Notes: generated by a model from the letters alone, not told the origin. 64,000 bases of DNA from Fredinandcohnia onubensis (GCF_002734285.1 NZ_NSEA01000021.1:1-64000); one strand, 5' to 3'. Counted from the stretch's first letter, positions 1-8,731 are shown. Made by a program: numbers and translations.

Positions 1-24
1 TGTGAGAGTAGGACGTCGCTAGGC
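1..24 (+). rRNA. rrf: 5S ribosomal RNA, 3' end only
   Basis: The first bases match the highly conserved 3' arm of Bacillus 5S rRNA (TGTGAGAGTAGGACG followed by the closing GGC). The rest of the gene lies left of the window. It marks the downstream end of an rRNA operon and is followed at once by an intrinsic terminator. Confidence 0.85.
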
Positions 25-32
25 AAGACAAA

Positions 33-62
33 AAAGATCAACCATTATGGTTGGTCTTTTTT
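33..62 (+). terminator. rRNA operon terminator
   Basis: GATCAACC and GGTTGGTC form an 8-bp stem (one G-U) with a 5-nt ATTAT loop, preceded by A's and followed by TTTTTT. It sits 11 nt after the 5S end, as expected for the end of an rrn operon. Confidence 0.85.
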
Positions 63-331
63 ATTTCTAAACCTGTCCCTCTGTCCCTACTTCGTTTCAG
101 GTTTATTTTTTGTTTGCTTATTAGAATCTTGTTTGTTTTTTATATGCCCCTTCGCATCCACTTTTGAATCCCTTAACATGTTTTTTCACCTCCAAATTTG
201 AAGTCACCTTTAGATGTTGTTATGTTTCCACTTCAGATAACCTTTATACTTAGCTTCTTTATTGAACAACTGTATAAAAACAGTTCGTCTTCAAAAAATA
301 AGGGAACAAAATTTATAAGGTGGTGTTTATA

Positions 332-1015
332 TTGGCTGAAGAGAAAAGTAATAAGAAAAAGAAAGGTTGTCTTGGCTGTCTTGGGTTATTAATTCTTATT
401 ATCATTATTGGCTCTTGTGCTGCCATATTAGGTGGGGATGAGGAAGATCAAGCTCCTCCTGCACCACAAGAGGGGCAAAATCAAACGGATGATATGGCAA
501 CGGAAAAAGAAGAACCAGTAGAGGAAAGCAAAAATGATGTTGCGGAAAAAGAAGATCAACCTAATGAAGAACAGACGGCTGAAGAAGAAAAAGTACCTGA
601 AGATTTAAGTGGCTTTGTTGAATACGCAGTTAAGAAGGAAGCAGGCGAAACATCGAATCACGATGATGAAGAGCTGAAAAATCGAGTATATAAGGTTTCT
701 GTTGATGGAGATGTCGTGTGGGTACAGGCTGTAGCTGACGATAACTTTACAAAAAATACAATTCGCAAAAGTATACAACGGGATAGTACCGATATCTTTG
801 AAGAGATTTATACAAACAGGGATGACGTTTCTGAAGTTACACTCGATTGGGTCTTTCCATTACAAGATGCATATGGAAATGCTAAAATCGGACCGATTGT
901 AACAATTATCTTATCGAAGTCTACCGCAGATAAAATAAATTGGGAAAATTTCACTTCATTAAACCTTCCAAAAGTTGCTGATACCTATATCGAATACCCA
1001 GCTATAAAAGATTAA
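332..1015 (+). CDS. membrane-anchored acidic protein of unknown function
   Basis: This 227-residue protein has a lysine-rich start, then one hydrophobic segment (about residues 14-34, with GCLGCLG and a run of I/L). A long Glu/Asp/Gln-rich linker covers about residues 36-95, followed by a folded-looking C-terminal domain of about 130 residues. I expect the C-terminal domain to sit outside the membrane. The TTG at 332 is preferred because AAGGTGGTG lies 6 nt upstream; the earlier in-frame GTG codons fall inside that ribosome binding site. Cysteines flank the membrane segment but I see no clear lipobox. I do not recognise the family. A strong terminator follows. Confidence 0.6.
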   Translation: MAEEKSNKKKKGCLGCLGLLILIIIIGSCAAILGGDEEDQAPPAPQEGQNQTDDMATEKEEPVEESKNDVAEKEDQPNEEQTAEEEKVPEDLSGFVEYAVKKEAGETSNHDDEELKNRVYKVSVDGDVVWVQAVADDNFTKNTIRKSIQRDSTDIFEEIYTNRDDVSEVTLDWVFPLQDAYGNAKIGPIVTIILSKSTADKINWENFTSLNLPKVADTYIEYPAIKD

Positions 1016-1078
1016 AATAGAGTTAATTGAGGATTAAGCTTAGGCTTAGTTAGAGGGGGATAAGGTTTATTAGTAATG

Positions 1079-1116
1079 CAAAAGGGACACTGGCAGTTCA
1101 GTGTCCCTTTTTTTTA
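1079..1116. terminator. strong intrinsic terminator, usable from both sides
   Basis: AAAGGGACACTG and CAGTGTCCCTTT form a perfect 12-bp stem with a 6-nt loop and at least eight T's on the plus strand. It ends the gene at 332-1015. The minus strand has a shorter T run and could also end the oxidoreductase gene that converges from the right. Confidence 0.85.
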
Positions 1117-1156
1117 AAAAAAAGGGTAGGACAATCGACCTGTCACTCGGTACCAC

Positions 1157-2299
1157 TTAGACTCCTGGGAACCAGCCAGGGGTGTGAATGATTGCATTCC
1201 ATAGTGGATCTGGAATGACTAGTTCTTTTTGTTTGGTTTTGTCTATTTTTGTGATGATCTCGTTTTCTTTATCTTCTGCTATTTTTTGTACCCAATCCGG
1301 GTCAATGATTAGTTCTCTACCTAATGCAAGTAAAGGGACACCTGTTGCAAAGGCTTTGCGAGCATCATCAGCTGAATAAATGGATCCAACTCCAATCAAT
1401 GGAACACGATTATTAATCGTTTCTAGCAAGTATTTGATACGAGTTTTGTTGGTGTCTTCAACGCCTCTTCTTGCTGTTGAAAAGAATTCTCCTAATGAGA
1501 CATGTAAATAAGTTAAGCCTTTATTCGCTAATGTATCAACCAGTTTGAGTGTATCGCCCATTGTAATTCCAGGTGTTTCAGGTTCTTCTGGTGAAAAACG
1601 ATATCCAACAATAAATTCAGGAGTCGCATGTTCTTTAACAACCCTTTGCACTTCATCTACAATTGCAAGAGGGAAGGTCATACGTTTTTCAAGACTGCCT
1701 CCATACTGGTCCTCACGACGATTTGAATGAGGAGAGAAGAACTGTTGAATTAGATAGCCGTTAGCTCCATGTATTTCAACCCCATCATAGCCTGCTTCAA
1801 TGGCACGACGAGTTGTTTCTCCGAATGCTTTTATGATTTCTTCAACTTCATTTTCAGTTAAAGGTCTTGGTTTTACATCAGGTTCCTCGGTTGATGCTCC
1901 TCCTCTTACGGCAGGAACATCACTTGCGCTCACAATTTCTCCATTTGGAACTAAATCAGGAGGACACATTCTTCCGCCATGAAAGATTTGTAGGATCGCT
2001 TTCGCACCTTGTTCTTTAATGGTTTTGGCTATTTGAGATAAGCTCGGAATCATCTCATCTTTGTCACCAGCAAATTCACCATGGAATCCTTTTCCATTTG
2101 GTGTAACATATGTACAAGCCGTAATCACCATGCTCACTCCACTAGAACGGCGTGCATAGTAAGATACTTCAGCATCTGAAACAGTTCCATCTGGATTAGA
2201 TGAGAAGTTAGTCATTGGTGCCATGACCAGTCTGTTTTTTAATTCAACTCCATTAGGGAGAGTGAAAGTTGATAGCATAAATTGATTGTCTGCATTCAT
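1157..2299 (-). CDS. NADH:flavin oxidoreductase, old yellow enzyme family
   Basis: The 380 residues span a TIM-barrel flavin reductase of the old yellow enzyme/2,4-dienoyl-CoA reductase-like group. Visible marks are LVMAPMT near the N-terminus, QIFHGGR, EIHGANGYL, and the FMN-region SPHSNRREDQYGGS. Such enzymes bind FMN and reduce activated C=C bonds or electrophiles with NAD(P)H in the cytoplasm. The length is right for the single-domain form, without the Fe-S and second nucleotide domain of dienoyl-CoA reductases. AAGGAGG lies 8 nt before the ATG. A palindrome covers its promoter, so expression may respond to reactive electrophiles (inference). The substrate is unknown. Confidence 0.88.
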   Translation of the reverse strand: MNADNQFMLSTFTLPNGVELKNRLVMAPMTNFSSNPDGTVSDAEVSYYARRSSGVSMVITACTYVTPNGKGFHGEFAGDKDEMIPSLSQIAKTIKEQGAKAILQIFHGGRMCPPDLVPNGEIVSASDVPAVRGGASTEEPDVKPRPLTENEVEEIIKAFGETTRRAIEAGYDGVEIHGANGYLIQQFFSPHSNRREDQYGGSLEKRMTFPLAIVDEVQRVVKEHATPEFIVGYRFSPEEPETPGITMGDTLKLVDTLANKGLTYLHVSLGEFFSTARRGVEDTNKTRIKYLLETINNRVPLIGVGSIYSADDARKAFATGVPLLALGRELIIDPDWVQKIAEDKENEIITKIDKTKQKELVIPDPLWNAIIHTPGWFPGV

Positions 2300-2340
2300 A
2301 GTTTGTAACCTCCTTAATAGTTGATTGTTATCTGAAAAAC

Positions 2341-2374
2341 AGTACCATTATATACTTAGCTAATCAGTGGTACT
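2341..2374 (-). promoter_or_regulatory. promoter with overlapping palindromic operator for the OYE gene
   Basis: On the minus strand a perfect TATAAT is followed by GGTACT, and the 7-bp inverted arms AGTACCA (2341-2347) and TGGTACT (2368-2374) flank it. The centre-to-centre spacing is about 27 bp. A dyad around the -10/-35 region is the usual place for a repressor of the HxlR/MarR type. No regulator gene is adjacent, so the binder is unknown. Confidence 0.5.
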
Positions 2375-2696
2375 TTATTAGCGTGCAAAAATAATGATAC
2401 ATTCTATAGGAAACAATTTAAAGCATTCTGCTTATATGGGATCAGGAGAGGGGATAATTGGGCGGAATTGGTGCACTTTTTTAGATGCGTATAAAAAACG
2501 AGCTGGCCATGTAGATGCCAACTCGTTTTTTGAAATGCCCCTGCCAAGGAATTTTATTTTACCATATACAGGGGTCATATTTGAAAGAAAATACTACTTA
2601 AAAATCTGGTCAATTGTGTGTATTTCATCTGGTGCCAAGTTGACGATGAACCTGTCTTTATGCCCTTTTCTGCCAACTGTAATTCTTTATGATGTC
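2375..2696. other. intergenic, no gene seen
   Basis: No convincing coding region with a ribosome binding site is visible on either strand. The only structure I see is the hairpin at 2493-2531. Confidence 0.5.
2493..2531 (-). terminator. terminator for the secreted lectin-like gene
   Basis: CGAGCTGGC pairs with GCCAACTCG (one mismatch) and is flanked by six A's and six T's, so it can end transcription from either side. It is the first hairpin downstream of the minus-strand gene that ends at 2697. A near-copy lies at 8420-8452. Confidence 0.65.
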
Positions 2697-3758
2697 CTAT
2701 TTCGAAGGTGTATACAGCACATTCACTTGTTTTACCTCAAGCTGAGCGCCTTGACCAAAAATTCGATTCTTTATTAGACTTTTGTTATCTACAAATTCTA
2801 AAGGGGTAGGATCTCCATGTATTGGATTAAAATAGAAATCTTTTTCAGTTGACAGTTTTATTAAGCCTTTTCCGTTCGCGAATGCGTCCATTAACGTAAA
2901 TAATCCTAGTCCAGCTACCAATTGATTAGGTTTTACAAGTTCTTCTTCCCCTCCATGATCTAATATCATGTATTTCCGATCAATGTGATGGCCGATTCTA
3001 TCAACTTGGAAGACCCTACTATTATCTACATACCAACTGATTGTTCCTTTGTCTTTATCATAGGAAATTTTAAGACGATGGACATCTTCAGGATTACGTT
3101 TCATAACTGGGATTTTGTAAGAAAATGCTGCATAGTTCCCCAATGTGTCTCTACCTAGTGGAAGACGCTCATAAAAGGCATAAATTTGATTATTTGTAAT
3201 GAAAAAATCAAAGACCATAAATGACTGCATATCCATGGTATTAAATGCAAAGCTTGCTAAACGAATGTCATTAGGATCTTCAACTGCATCTCCAAAAGGG
3301 TGATATTGAGTACCGAATGTTCTTCCAGAAATCCAAGTTTCAAATGAAAGCACCTTCCCAGAAACAGCATCGAAGCCAGGAACTCCCGTTGAGGCTGTAT
3401 GATTTATATAGGCTAACCATTTCACATGGTCGATTGCCCCAGGAAGACCACCGTTTTTGTGTTCTTGTGCTAAGGTGTTTGTAAATGCGGGCTCGCCAGA
3501 AGTAGGATTAATACCACTTGAAACAACTTTTAGTCCCTGATTGGAGGTTGATACAATTCCATCATTGCCAACATAATCGCCTGCAGAGAAATAAAACCAT
3601 TTTTCTTGAGCAAAACCATTTGAGAAATCATCCCATTTGATCATTGTGGTACCGGGTGCTAACGGTTCTACCGTAGATGTAGAAGCACTAACAACTGAAA
3701 CTGCACTGAATGTTAAAAGAAGAGATAGTACGACAATCTTAACTTTTTTCAATCCCAT
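2697..3758 (-). CDS. secreted concanavalin-A-like protein (DUF6081-like)
   Basis: The 353-residue protein starts with a typical signal peptide: KKVK, then a hydrophobic stretch ending in VVSASTS, with cleavage expected after ASA. The mature part has FSNGFAQEKWFYFSAG near its start, FETWISGRTFGT, SFMVFDFFITNN and a late ISWYVDNSRVFQVDR. This spacing of Trp/Phe-rich beta strands is typical of a LamG/concanavalin-A-like jelly roll, and from memory it resembles DUF6081. I see no clear catalytic acid pair, so binding rather than hydrolysis cannot be excluded. AGGAGG lies 7 nt before the ATG. It is probably extracellular, and carbohydrate binding is an inference. Confidence 0.65.
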   Translation of the reverse strand: MGLKKVKIVVLSLLLTFSAVSVVSASTSTVEPLAPGTTMIKWDDFSNGFAQEKWFYFSAGDYVGNDGIVSTSNQGLKVVSSGINPTSGEPAFTNTLAQEHKNGGLPGAIDHVKWLAYINHTASTGVPGFDAVSGKVLSFETWISGRTFGTQYHPFGDAVEDPNDIRLASFAFNTMDMQSFMVFDFFITNNQIYAFYERLPLGRDTLGNYAAFSYKIPVMKRNPEDVHRLKISYDKDKGTISWYVDNSRVFQVDRIGHHIDRKYMILDHGGEEELVKPNQLVAGLGLFTLMDAFANGKGLIKLSTEKDFYFNPIHGDPTPLEFVDNKSLIKNRIFGQGAQLEVKQVNVLYTPSK

Positions 3759-3989
3759 CCTAAAACCTCCTCAAAATTTATTAGTAGTACTGCTACAACG
3801 AACATGATATTCTCTAAAAGAAACATTCAATTAAAGTATATTTAAGGAAATGAAAATACTGTTATTAAATAAAACGACAAATTCTATTACTTAGTATCCT
3901 AGTTTGGGACGCGGGACCTGTCCCTCTGTCCCAAGTTATGGTAAGATGGACAAGCTAAATTGTACGAAATATAGGGAGATGATGGTTGG

Positions 3990-6230
3990 ATGAAGCAGGA
4001 GTTTATTGAAGTGATTAATGGGCGGGAGAACAATTTGAAAAATGTTCATGTTCAGATTCCGAAGGGGAAAATTACTATTTTTACAGGGGTGTCTGGTTCA
4101 GGAAAGTCATCGATTGTTTTTGATACGATTGCACAGGAAGCCGGTCGTCAGTTAAATGAGACCTTTAGTAGTTTCGCCCGTCAGTTTCTGCCGAAATACG
4201 GCCGACCTGAGGCCGATGAAATTAATAATCTATCCACTGCGATTATAGTTGATCAGAAACGACTTGGTGGTAATGCACGATCTACACTTGGGACGGTTAC
4301 TGACATTCAGCCTCTGTTACGAGTTCTATTTTCACGATTTGCACAACCAAGCATTGGTTGGAGTAATGCATATTCCTTTAATGATCCATCTGGGATGTGC
4401 CCACATTGTGAAGGAATTGGTAGAACAATAACATTAAACCTTGATGCTGCGTTAGATAAGGAGAAATCTTTAAATGAAGGAGCGATTTTACTTCCGGGGT
4501 TTGGTCCAGGGACATGGCAATGGAAAGCATATGCTGAGTCTGGATTCTTCGACAATGATAAGAAAATAAAAGATTTTACAAAAGAAGAATATGAAAAGCT
4601 GGTTTATGCCGGGGAGGAAAAAATCGTCGTTAATTATATGAATGGCGAAATCAACACAACGTATGAAGGCTTGGCCGTTAAATTTATGAGACAAAATGTG
4701 AATAGAGATAAAGATACATCGAAAGCTGCCGAGAAAAAGCTCAAAGAATTTACGACAACTGGTACATGCCCTAGCTGCCAAGGGACACGGTACAATGAGA
4801 AAGTCTTGTCTTCAACATTCAGAGGCTATTCCATTTATGACCTGACATCAATGCAACTCGATGAATTAATGGATGTACTTCAACGCTTTGATGAACCAAG
4901 TGCGAAACCAATTGTGGATGGGATACTAGAACGAGTTAAAAATCTTTGTGACATTGGATTAAATTATTTGACCTTAACAAGGGAAACGCCGACTTTATCT
5001 GGTGGTGAGTCGCAGCGGGTTAAAATGGTGAAATATTTATCTAGTAACTTAACTGGATTAATGTACATATTTGATGAGCCAAGCACTGGACTTCATCCTC
5101 GCGATGTCTACCGATTAAATGAATTACTTGTTAGATTACGTGATAAGGGCAATACGGTATTAGTGGTAGAGCATGACCCTGATGTTATCCAAATTGCAGA
5201 CCATGTCATCGATGTTGGTCCGAATGCGGGTACTGGTGGAGGAAAAATTATGTATAGTGGAAGTTACCAGGGTCTATTGTCTTCTGATACATTAACGGCT
5301 CAGTTTTTAAACAAGAAACTGGAAATTAAAATGAACCCAAGACCTGTGAATGAATTCTTGGAAAGTAGAAAAAGTAGCCTCCATAATTTGAAAAATGTGA
5401 GCATACGTGTACCAATCGGGGTTTTTACAGTTGTTACGGGGGTAGCAGGTTCTGGAAAAAGTACGCTTGTGAATGAAGTCTTTGCAAAGGATTTTCCAGA
5501 TTCCATTCGAATAGATCAAAGCCAAGTTCATGGTAACATTCGTTCCAATCCTGCAACCTTCTCCGGTATTATGAATTCGATTCGGAAAGCTTTTTCAGAA
5601 GCGAATAATGTGGAAAGTGGACTTTTTAGCTATAATTCAAAAGGTGCCTGTGAAACATGTGGGGGCACTGGTTCGGTAGAGCTTAACTTATCTTTCATGG
5701 ATAAAATGGAAATGGAATGCAGTGAATGTCAAGGAGACCGTTACAAACAGGAAGTCCTGCAATACCTGTACAAAGGAAAAAATATTGTAGAGGTCATGGA
5801 TATGTCTGTCGCAGAAGCTGTGGAGTTTTTTGAAGCAAAAGATATCAAGCGACAACTTACAAGCATGGCTACTGTTGGACTTGGATATTTGTCTTTAGGC
5901 CAACCACTAAACACATTATCTGGTGGGGAGAGTCAAAGATTGAAACTCGCAAAAGAGATAAATAAGAAGGGGAATATCTATATTCTAGATGAACCGACAA
6001 CTGGACTGCATCTATCCGATGTATCCAATATTCTAGTGATTATCGAAAAATTAGTTGAAAAGGGTAATACAGTCATTGTCATTGAACATAACCTGGACGT
6101 CATCCGAAACAGTGATTGGATTATTGATTTAGGCCCAGACGGAGGTACGGGTGGTGGAGAAATTTTATATGAAGGCCCACCTTCAGGGGTAAAGGCTTGT
6201 GAACGATCTATAACAGCAAAGTATATTTAA
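3990..6230 (+). CDS. UvrA-like ABC ATPase, short form without the UvrB-binding domain
   Basis: This soluble double-ABC protein has 746 residues, against about 940-960 for UvrA. Half 1 has Walker A GVSGSGKSS (residues 33-41), signature LSGGESQR and Walker B IFDEPSTGLHP. Half 2 has GVAGSGKST, LSGGESQR and LDEPTTGLH. Zinc-knuckle pairs CPHC/CPSC and CETC/CSEC are present. The segment after the first Walker region runs straight from the QKRLGGNARSTLGT stretch to CPHC, so the UvrB-binding and most insertion domains of UvrA are missing. Such UvrA2-like proteins are linked to DNA-damage tolerance or drug resistance rather than classical excision. The ATG is preceded by GGGAGATG, and a terminator follows. 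Confidence 0.88.
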   Translation: MKQEFIEVINGRENNLKNVHVQIPKGKITIFTGVSGSGKSSIVFDTIAQEAGRQLNETFSSFARQFLPKYGRPEADEINNLSTAIIVDQKRLGGNARSTLGTVTDIQPLLRVLFSRFAQPSIGWSNAYSFNDPSGMCPHCEGIGRTITLNLDAALDKEKSLNEGAILLPGFGPGTWQWKAYAESGFFDNDKKIKDFTKEEYEKLVYAGEEKIVVNYMNGEINTTYEGLAVKFMRQNVNRDKDTSKAAEKKLKEFTTTGTCPSCQGTRYNEKVLSSTFRGYSIYDLTSMQLDELMDVLQRFDEPSAKPIVDGILERVKNLCDIGLNYLTLTRETPTLSGGESQRVKMVKYLSSNLTGLMYIFDEPSTGLHPRDVYRLNELLVRLRDKGNTVLVVEHDPDVIQIADHVIDVGPNAGTGGGKIMYSGSYQGLLSSDTLTAQFLNKKLEIKMNPRPVNEFLESRKSSLHNLKNVSIRVPIGVFTVVTGVAGSGKSTLVNEVFAKDFPDSIRIDQSQVHGNIRSNPATFSGIMNSIRKAFSEANNVESGLFSYNSKGACETCGGTGSVELNLSFMDKMEMECSECQGDRYKQEVLQYLYKGKNIVEVMDMSVAEAVEFFEAKDIKRQLTSMATVGLGYLSLGQPLNTLSGGESQRLKLAKEINKKGNIYILDEPTTGLHLSDVSNILVIIEKLVEKGNTVIVIEHNLDVIRNSDWIIDLGPDGGTGGGEILYEGPPSGVKACERSITAKYI

Positions 6231-6237
6231 AGAAAAT

Positions 6238-6292
6238 AAGTGTCTAAACCCTAATGTACATTACATAGTCAAGGGTTCAGGCACTTTTTTCA
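6238..6292 (+). terminator. intrinsic terminator after the UvrA-like gene
   Basis: AAGTGTCTAAACCCT pairs with AGGGTTCAGGCACTT (two mismatches or wobbles) around a loop of about 18 nt, followed by TTTTTT. Confidence 0.7.
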
Positions 6293-6443
6293 ATTAAGAA
6301 CGAAGTACAGACCATTGTCCAAAAGGCTTCTTTTGTTAAGAACATGCTCCTTGCATAACCATTTATGGAAATTTAATGGATAATCGTAGAATTAGTTTGA
6401 ATAAATGTTCAGTCTACTCATACTCATAAATTGAGGTGATCAA

Positions 6444-6941
6444 ATGGATTACAATAATTTTAAATCAATTAAAGAGTATGGCTTTGAAGGTTATATTCCG
6501 ATTACTGAATTGATGCAAAATCATTCGATCGTTCCGCATACTAAAGGGGTTTATATGGTGCTCTATACCCCTGATCATTCACCAGAGTTTTTGAGAAAAG
6601 GTACAGGTGGTTATTTTAAAGGGAAAGATCCTAATGTTCCAGTAGGAAAGTTAAATGAAAGTTGGGTACAGGATACGAAAGTAATCTATATAGGGAAAGC
6701 CGGTGGTGGAAAAAGCTCTGCTACTCTGAATTCAAGAATAAAGCAATTATTAAAATTCGGTAGTGGAAGAAACGCGAGCCACTACGGTGGAAGGGTTATG
6801 TGGCAAATTGAGGATATCAATCATTTGATAGTTTGTTGGAAGGAACTACCTGTCGAGGATCCTAATGATGTAAAAAATCAACTGATTAAGGGTTTTAAAA
6901 AGGTACATAGAAAGAGGCCATTCGCAAATATGGTAGAATAA
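6444..6941 (+). CDS. GIY-YIG-like nuclease-fold protein
   Basis: The 165-residue protein carries GVYMVLY (about residue 35) and KVIYIGKA (about residue 80), which together form the GIY...YIG signature. It continues with LNSRIKQLLKFG, HYGGRVMWQI and a C-terminal RPFAN. The Arg after the YIG strand matches the catalytic Arg of the family. The acidic residue expected in the C-terminal helix before LI appears replaced (VKNQLIKGF), so metal-dependent cleavage may be impaired; this alignment was made by eye. There is no extra DNA-binding domain. GAGGTGATC precedes the ATG. It stands alone between unrelated genes. Confidence 0.6.
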   Translation: MDYNNFKSIKEYGFEGYIPITELMQNHSIVPHTKGVYMVLYTPDHSPEFLRKGTGGYFKGKDPNVPVGKLNESWVQDTKVIYIGKAGGGKSSATLNSRIKQLLKFGSGRNASHYGGRVMWQIEDINHLIVCWKELPVEDPNDVKNQLIKGFKKVHRKRPFANMVE

Positions 6942-7002
6942 TGATCTAAATTTGTGTGTAAGATTCAATTATATATGGAGTAGTTTAGCAAAATATGGTA
7001 CA

Positions 7003-7030
7003 GGGAGGATAATAATGAATCCTCTCTTTT
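7003..7030 (+). terminator. terminator after the GIY-YIG gene
   Basis: GGGAGGAT pairs with ATCCTCTC (one G-U) around an 8-nt loop and is followed by TTTTATTTT. Confidence 0.6.
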
Positions 7031-7158
7031 ATTTTGTGTCTGTTCTTACGGATGTGGTTATCAGTAAAAAACGAAACTAAATCATGTTTCATTCGTAAAT
7101 AAGGTATAAGAAATAAATGAACCTTGGCTAAATTAAGATCCCATTAGGCGGTGGTATA

Positions 7159-7617
7159 GTGGAAAATCATGTAGATGACATTAAAACAAATATAGAGAAA
7201 CTAAGGAGTACCATAAGTAAAGAACTTTCCAAAAAGCTTGATTTAAATAAATGTGAACGAGTGGTTGATAAACTGGGGTCTTTTTCGGAAGGTTGCGTAG
7301 AATGTCAGCAACATCTACTGGATCTAAAGAATCATTTTAATAAACTGGTTGCGAAAGTTGATGAAATTGATAAGGACAGTAAGTATCATAAACAAGTGAT
7401 CCAAGGAATTGTTGCTCATCTCCAGAAGGGGCATAAATTGGTGCCAGAAGGATTTTACCTATCATTATACATGTCTATTGGTATGAGTATAGGTGTAGTG
7501 TTTGGATTAACAATAATTGATAATTTTGCGTTAGGTATATCGTTTGGTATGAGCATGGGAATTGCGCTTGGTGCTGGCTTGGATGCAGATGCTAAGAAAA
7601 AAGGGAATACAATATAG
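7159..7617 (+). CDS. small protein with coiled N-terminus and glycine-zipper membrane tail
   Basis: The 152-residue protein has a helical, charged N-terminal half (residues 1-100). It contains two Cys in GCVECQQH and an LDLKNHFNKLV heptad-like stretch. Two glycine- and methionine-rich hydrophobic segments follow (about 105-140), carrying GMSIGVVFG and GMSMGIALGAG. GxxxG spacing of this kind suggests packed membrane helices. The GTG start is supported by AGGCGGTGG 4 nt upstream. I do not recognise the family and its neighbours give no hint. Confidence 0.6.
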   Translation: MENHVDDIKTNIEKLRSTISKELSKKLDLNKCERVVDKLGSFSEGCVECQQHLLDLKNHFNKLVAKVDEIDKDSKYHKQVIQGIVAHLQKGHKLVPEGFYLSLYMSIGMSIGVVFGLTIIDNFALGISFGMSMGIALGAGLDADAKKKGNTI

Positions 7618-7749
7618 TTTTTAGGACACTTACAAATGTGAGTGTTTTTTGTTTGGGTTAGGTGAGAGTTGCTTAATAAATAATTTGAACTTTCTTAAAA
7701 ACTACTGGAAAATTTTATGATATACTGATTTAGTAGAGGAGGCAGTGTA

Positions 7750-8397
7750 ATGAAAAATAAACAGCGATTACTAACTGTAATGACCATCATAGCATTTTTC
7801 TCGTTGGTTGCTTGTAATAACTCAACGGATGAGGCAAATGCTAAACCAGAAAACGAAGAATCAGAAACTAGCACGAATTTAAAAACAGAGGAAAAACCAG
7901 CTACCAATGAGAAGTCTGGTGAAACAAATAAATCTGAGAGTCCTGAAAATACTCAGATTAAAAACAAAGAAGAGACATCTAAAGAACCATCTACGACTGA
8001 ACATGACGAGACATCGAAATCTAGTAACAACAATGAAATAACCGAAGGTATGAAGGATGCATATCTTAAAGAATTAAATAAAATGGAAGAAGCAGATAGA
8101 AACGCCGAAGATACAGCAACAATGGCAGAATTGGAAGAACAAGAGGCGGCAAGGTATAAAAAGTGGGATGAAAAATTGAACGAGATTTATGGAATGTTAA
8201 ATGAACAGCTTGACTCTGAACAAATGAATCAATTACGAGAAGAACAACGAAATTGGATTAAACATAGAGATGAAACCGCAAAAGAATCATCATTGAAATA
8301 TAAAGGTGGCTCGACGGAAACCTTAGAATATGTAGCTACCCAAGCAACTATGACAAGGGAAAGATGCTATGCGCTGGTTGCAAAGTATATGAATTAA
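7750..8397 (+). CDS. lipoprotein with LprI-like (DUF1311) domain
   Basis: The 215-residue precursor has a signal sequence ending in the lipobox LVAC (Cys at about residue 22). A Ser/Thr/Glu/Lys-rich spacer follows to about residue 95. The C-terminal domain carries YLKELNKMEEAD, WDEKLNEIYG, LREEQRNWIKHRD and a terminal RERCYALV. This pattern fits the lysozyme-inhibitor LprI N-terminal/DUF1311 family, where WxxxR and paired Cys are common. The protein should be lipid-anchored on the outer face of the membrane. In Bacillus its role is not settled and lysozyme inhibition is only suggested by family. GAGGAGGCAG precedes the ATG. Confidence 0.8.
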   Translation: MKNKQRLLTVMTIIAFFSLVACNNSTDEANAKPENEESETSTNLKTEEKPATNEKSGETNKSESPENTQIKNKEETSKEPSTTEHDETSKSSNNNEITEGMKDAYLKELNKMEEADRNAEDTATMAELEEQEAARYKKWDEKLNEIYGMLNEQLDSEQMNQLREEQRNWIKHRDETAKESSLKYKGGSTETLEYVATQATMTRERCYALVAKYMN

Positions 8398-8415
8398 GCG
8401 TTTGATGATTAAGAT

Positions 8416-8452
8416 AAAAATGAGTTGGCGATAAATGCCAACTCGTTTTTTT
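8416..8452 (+). terminator. terminator after the LprI-like gene
   Basis: GAGTTGGC and GCCAACTC form a perfect 8-bp stem around a 7-nt loop, followed by G and seven T's. Confidence 0.8.
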
Positions 8453-8570
8453 ATTCGTGATGCTCGGACCAGGTCCATTGACTCAAGCGGGACAAATAGA
8501 CCTGTCTTACTTGCCTTTTCATATCTGCTATGGTTAACTAGTATCTAGTAACTTAATAATCTAACAATTC

Positions 8571-8656
8571 GACTAGGGGAGCATGTTTGTGCTGAGAGAT
8601 AGAGATATCGACCCTTTGAACCTGATCTAGGTAACACTAGCGTAGGGAAGTGGAGT
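8571..8656 (+). promoter_or_regulatory. TPP riboswitch (THI element)
   Basis: The conserved TPP aptamer blocks are all present in order: ACTAGGGGAGC, GCTGAGAG, ACCCTTTGAACCTGATCTAG, GTAACACTAGCGTAGGGAAGT. The aptamer lies directly ahead of a terminator hairpin and the tenA gene. Thiamine pyrophosphate binding should therefore cause premature termination and lower tenA expression when thiamine is plentiful. Confidence 0.97.
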
Positions 8657-8696
8657 TGGCGCGTTTACGTGTAAACTAAACGATTATATATTGCCG

Positions 8697-8731
8697 AACC
8701 CATTTCTAGTCACTAGTTATGGGTTTTTTTA
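8697..8731 (+). terminator. TPP riboswitch expression-platform terminator
   Basis: AACCCAT/ATGGGTT and an inner CTAGT/ACTAG form one long hairpin with a TT/TT internal loop and seven following T's. The inner arm shares CTAG sequence with the aptamer closing region, which fits mutually exclusive folding. Confidence 0.85.

Noticed and set aside
198-392. Plus-strand frame of about 64 codons after the 5S terminator
   Set aside because: It overlaps the well-supported gene at 332 in another frame and has no ribosome binding site.
1141-1160. T-box-like GGTACCAC sequence
   Set aside because: No specifier hairpin, antiterminator or aminoacyl-tRNA gene is present.
2394-2777. 127-codon plus-strand frame
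   Set aside because: It runs through a terminator hairpin and into the antisense of the lectin-like gene, with no ribosome binding site.
7015-7080. 21-residue frame with GGGAGG upstream
   Set aside because: The ribosome-binding-like GGGAGG and the first codons form the terminator hairpin of the GIY-YIG gene, so the match is explained by that hairpin.
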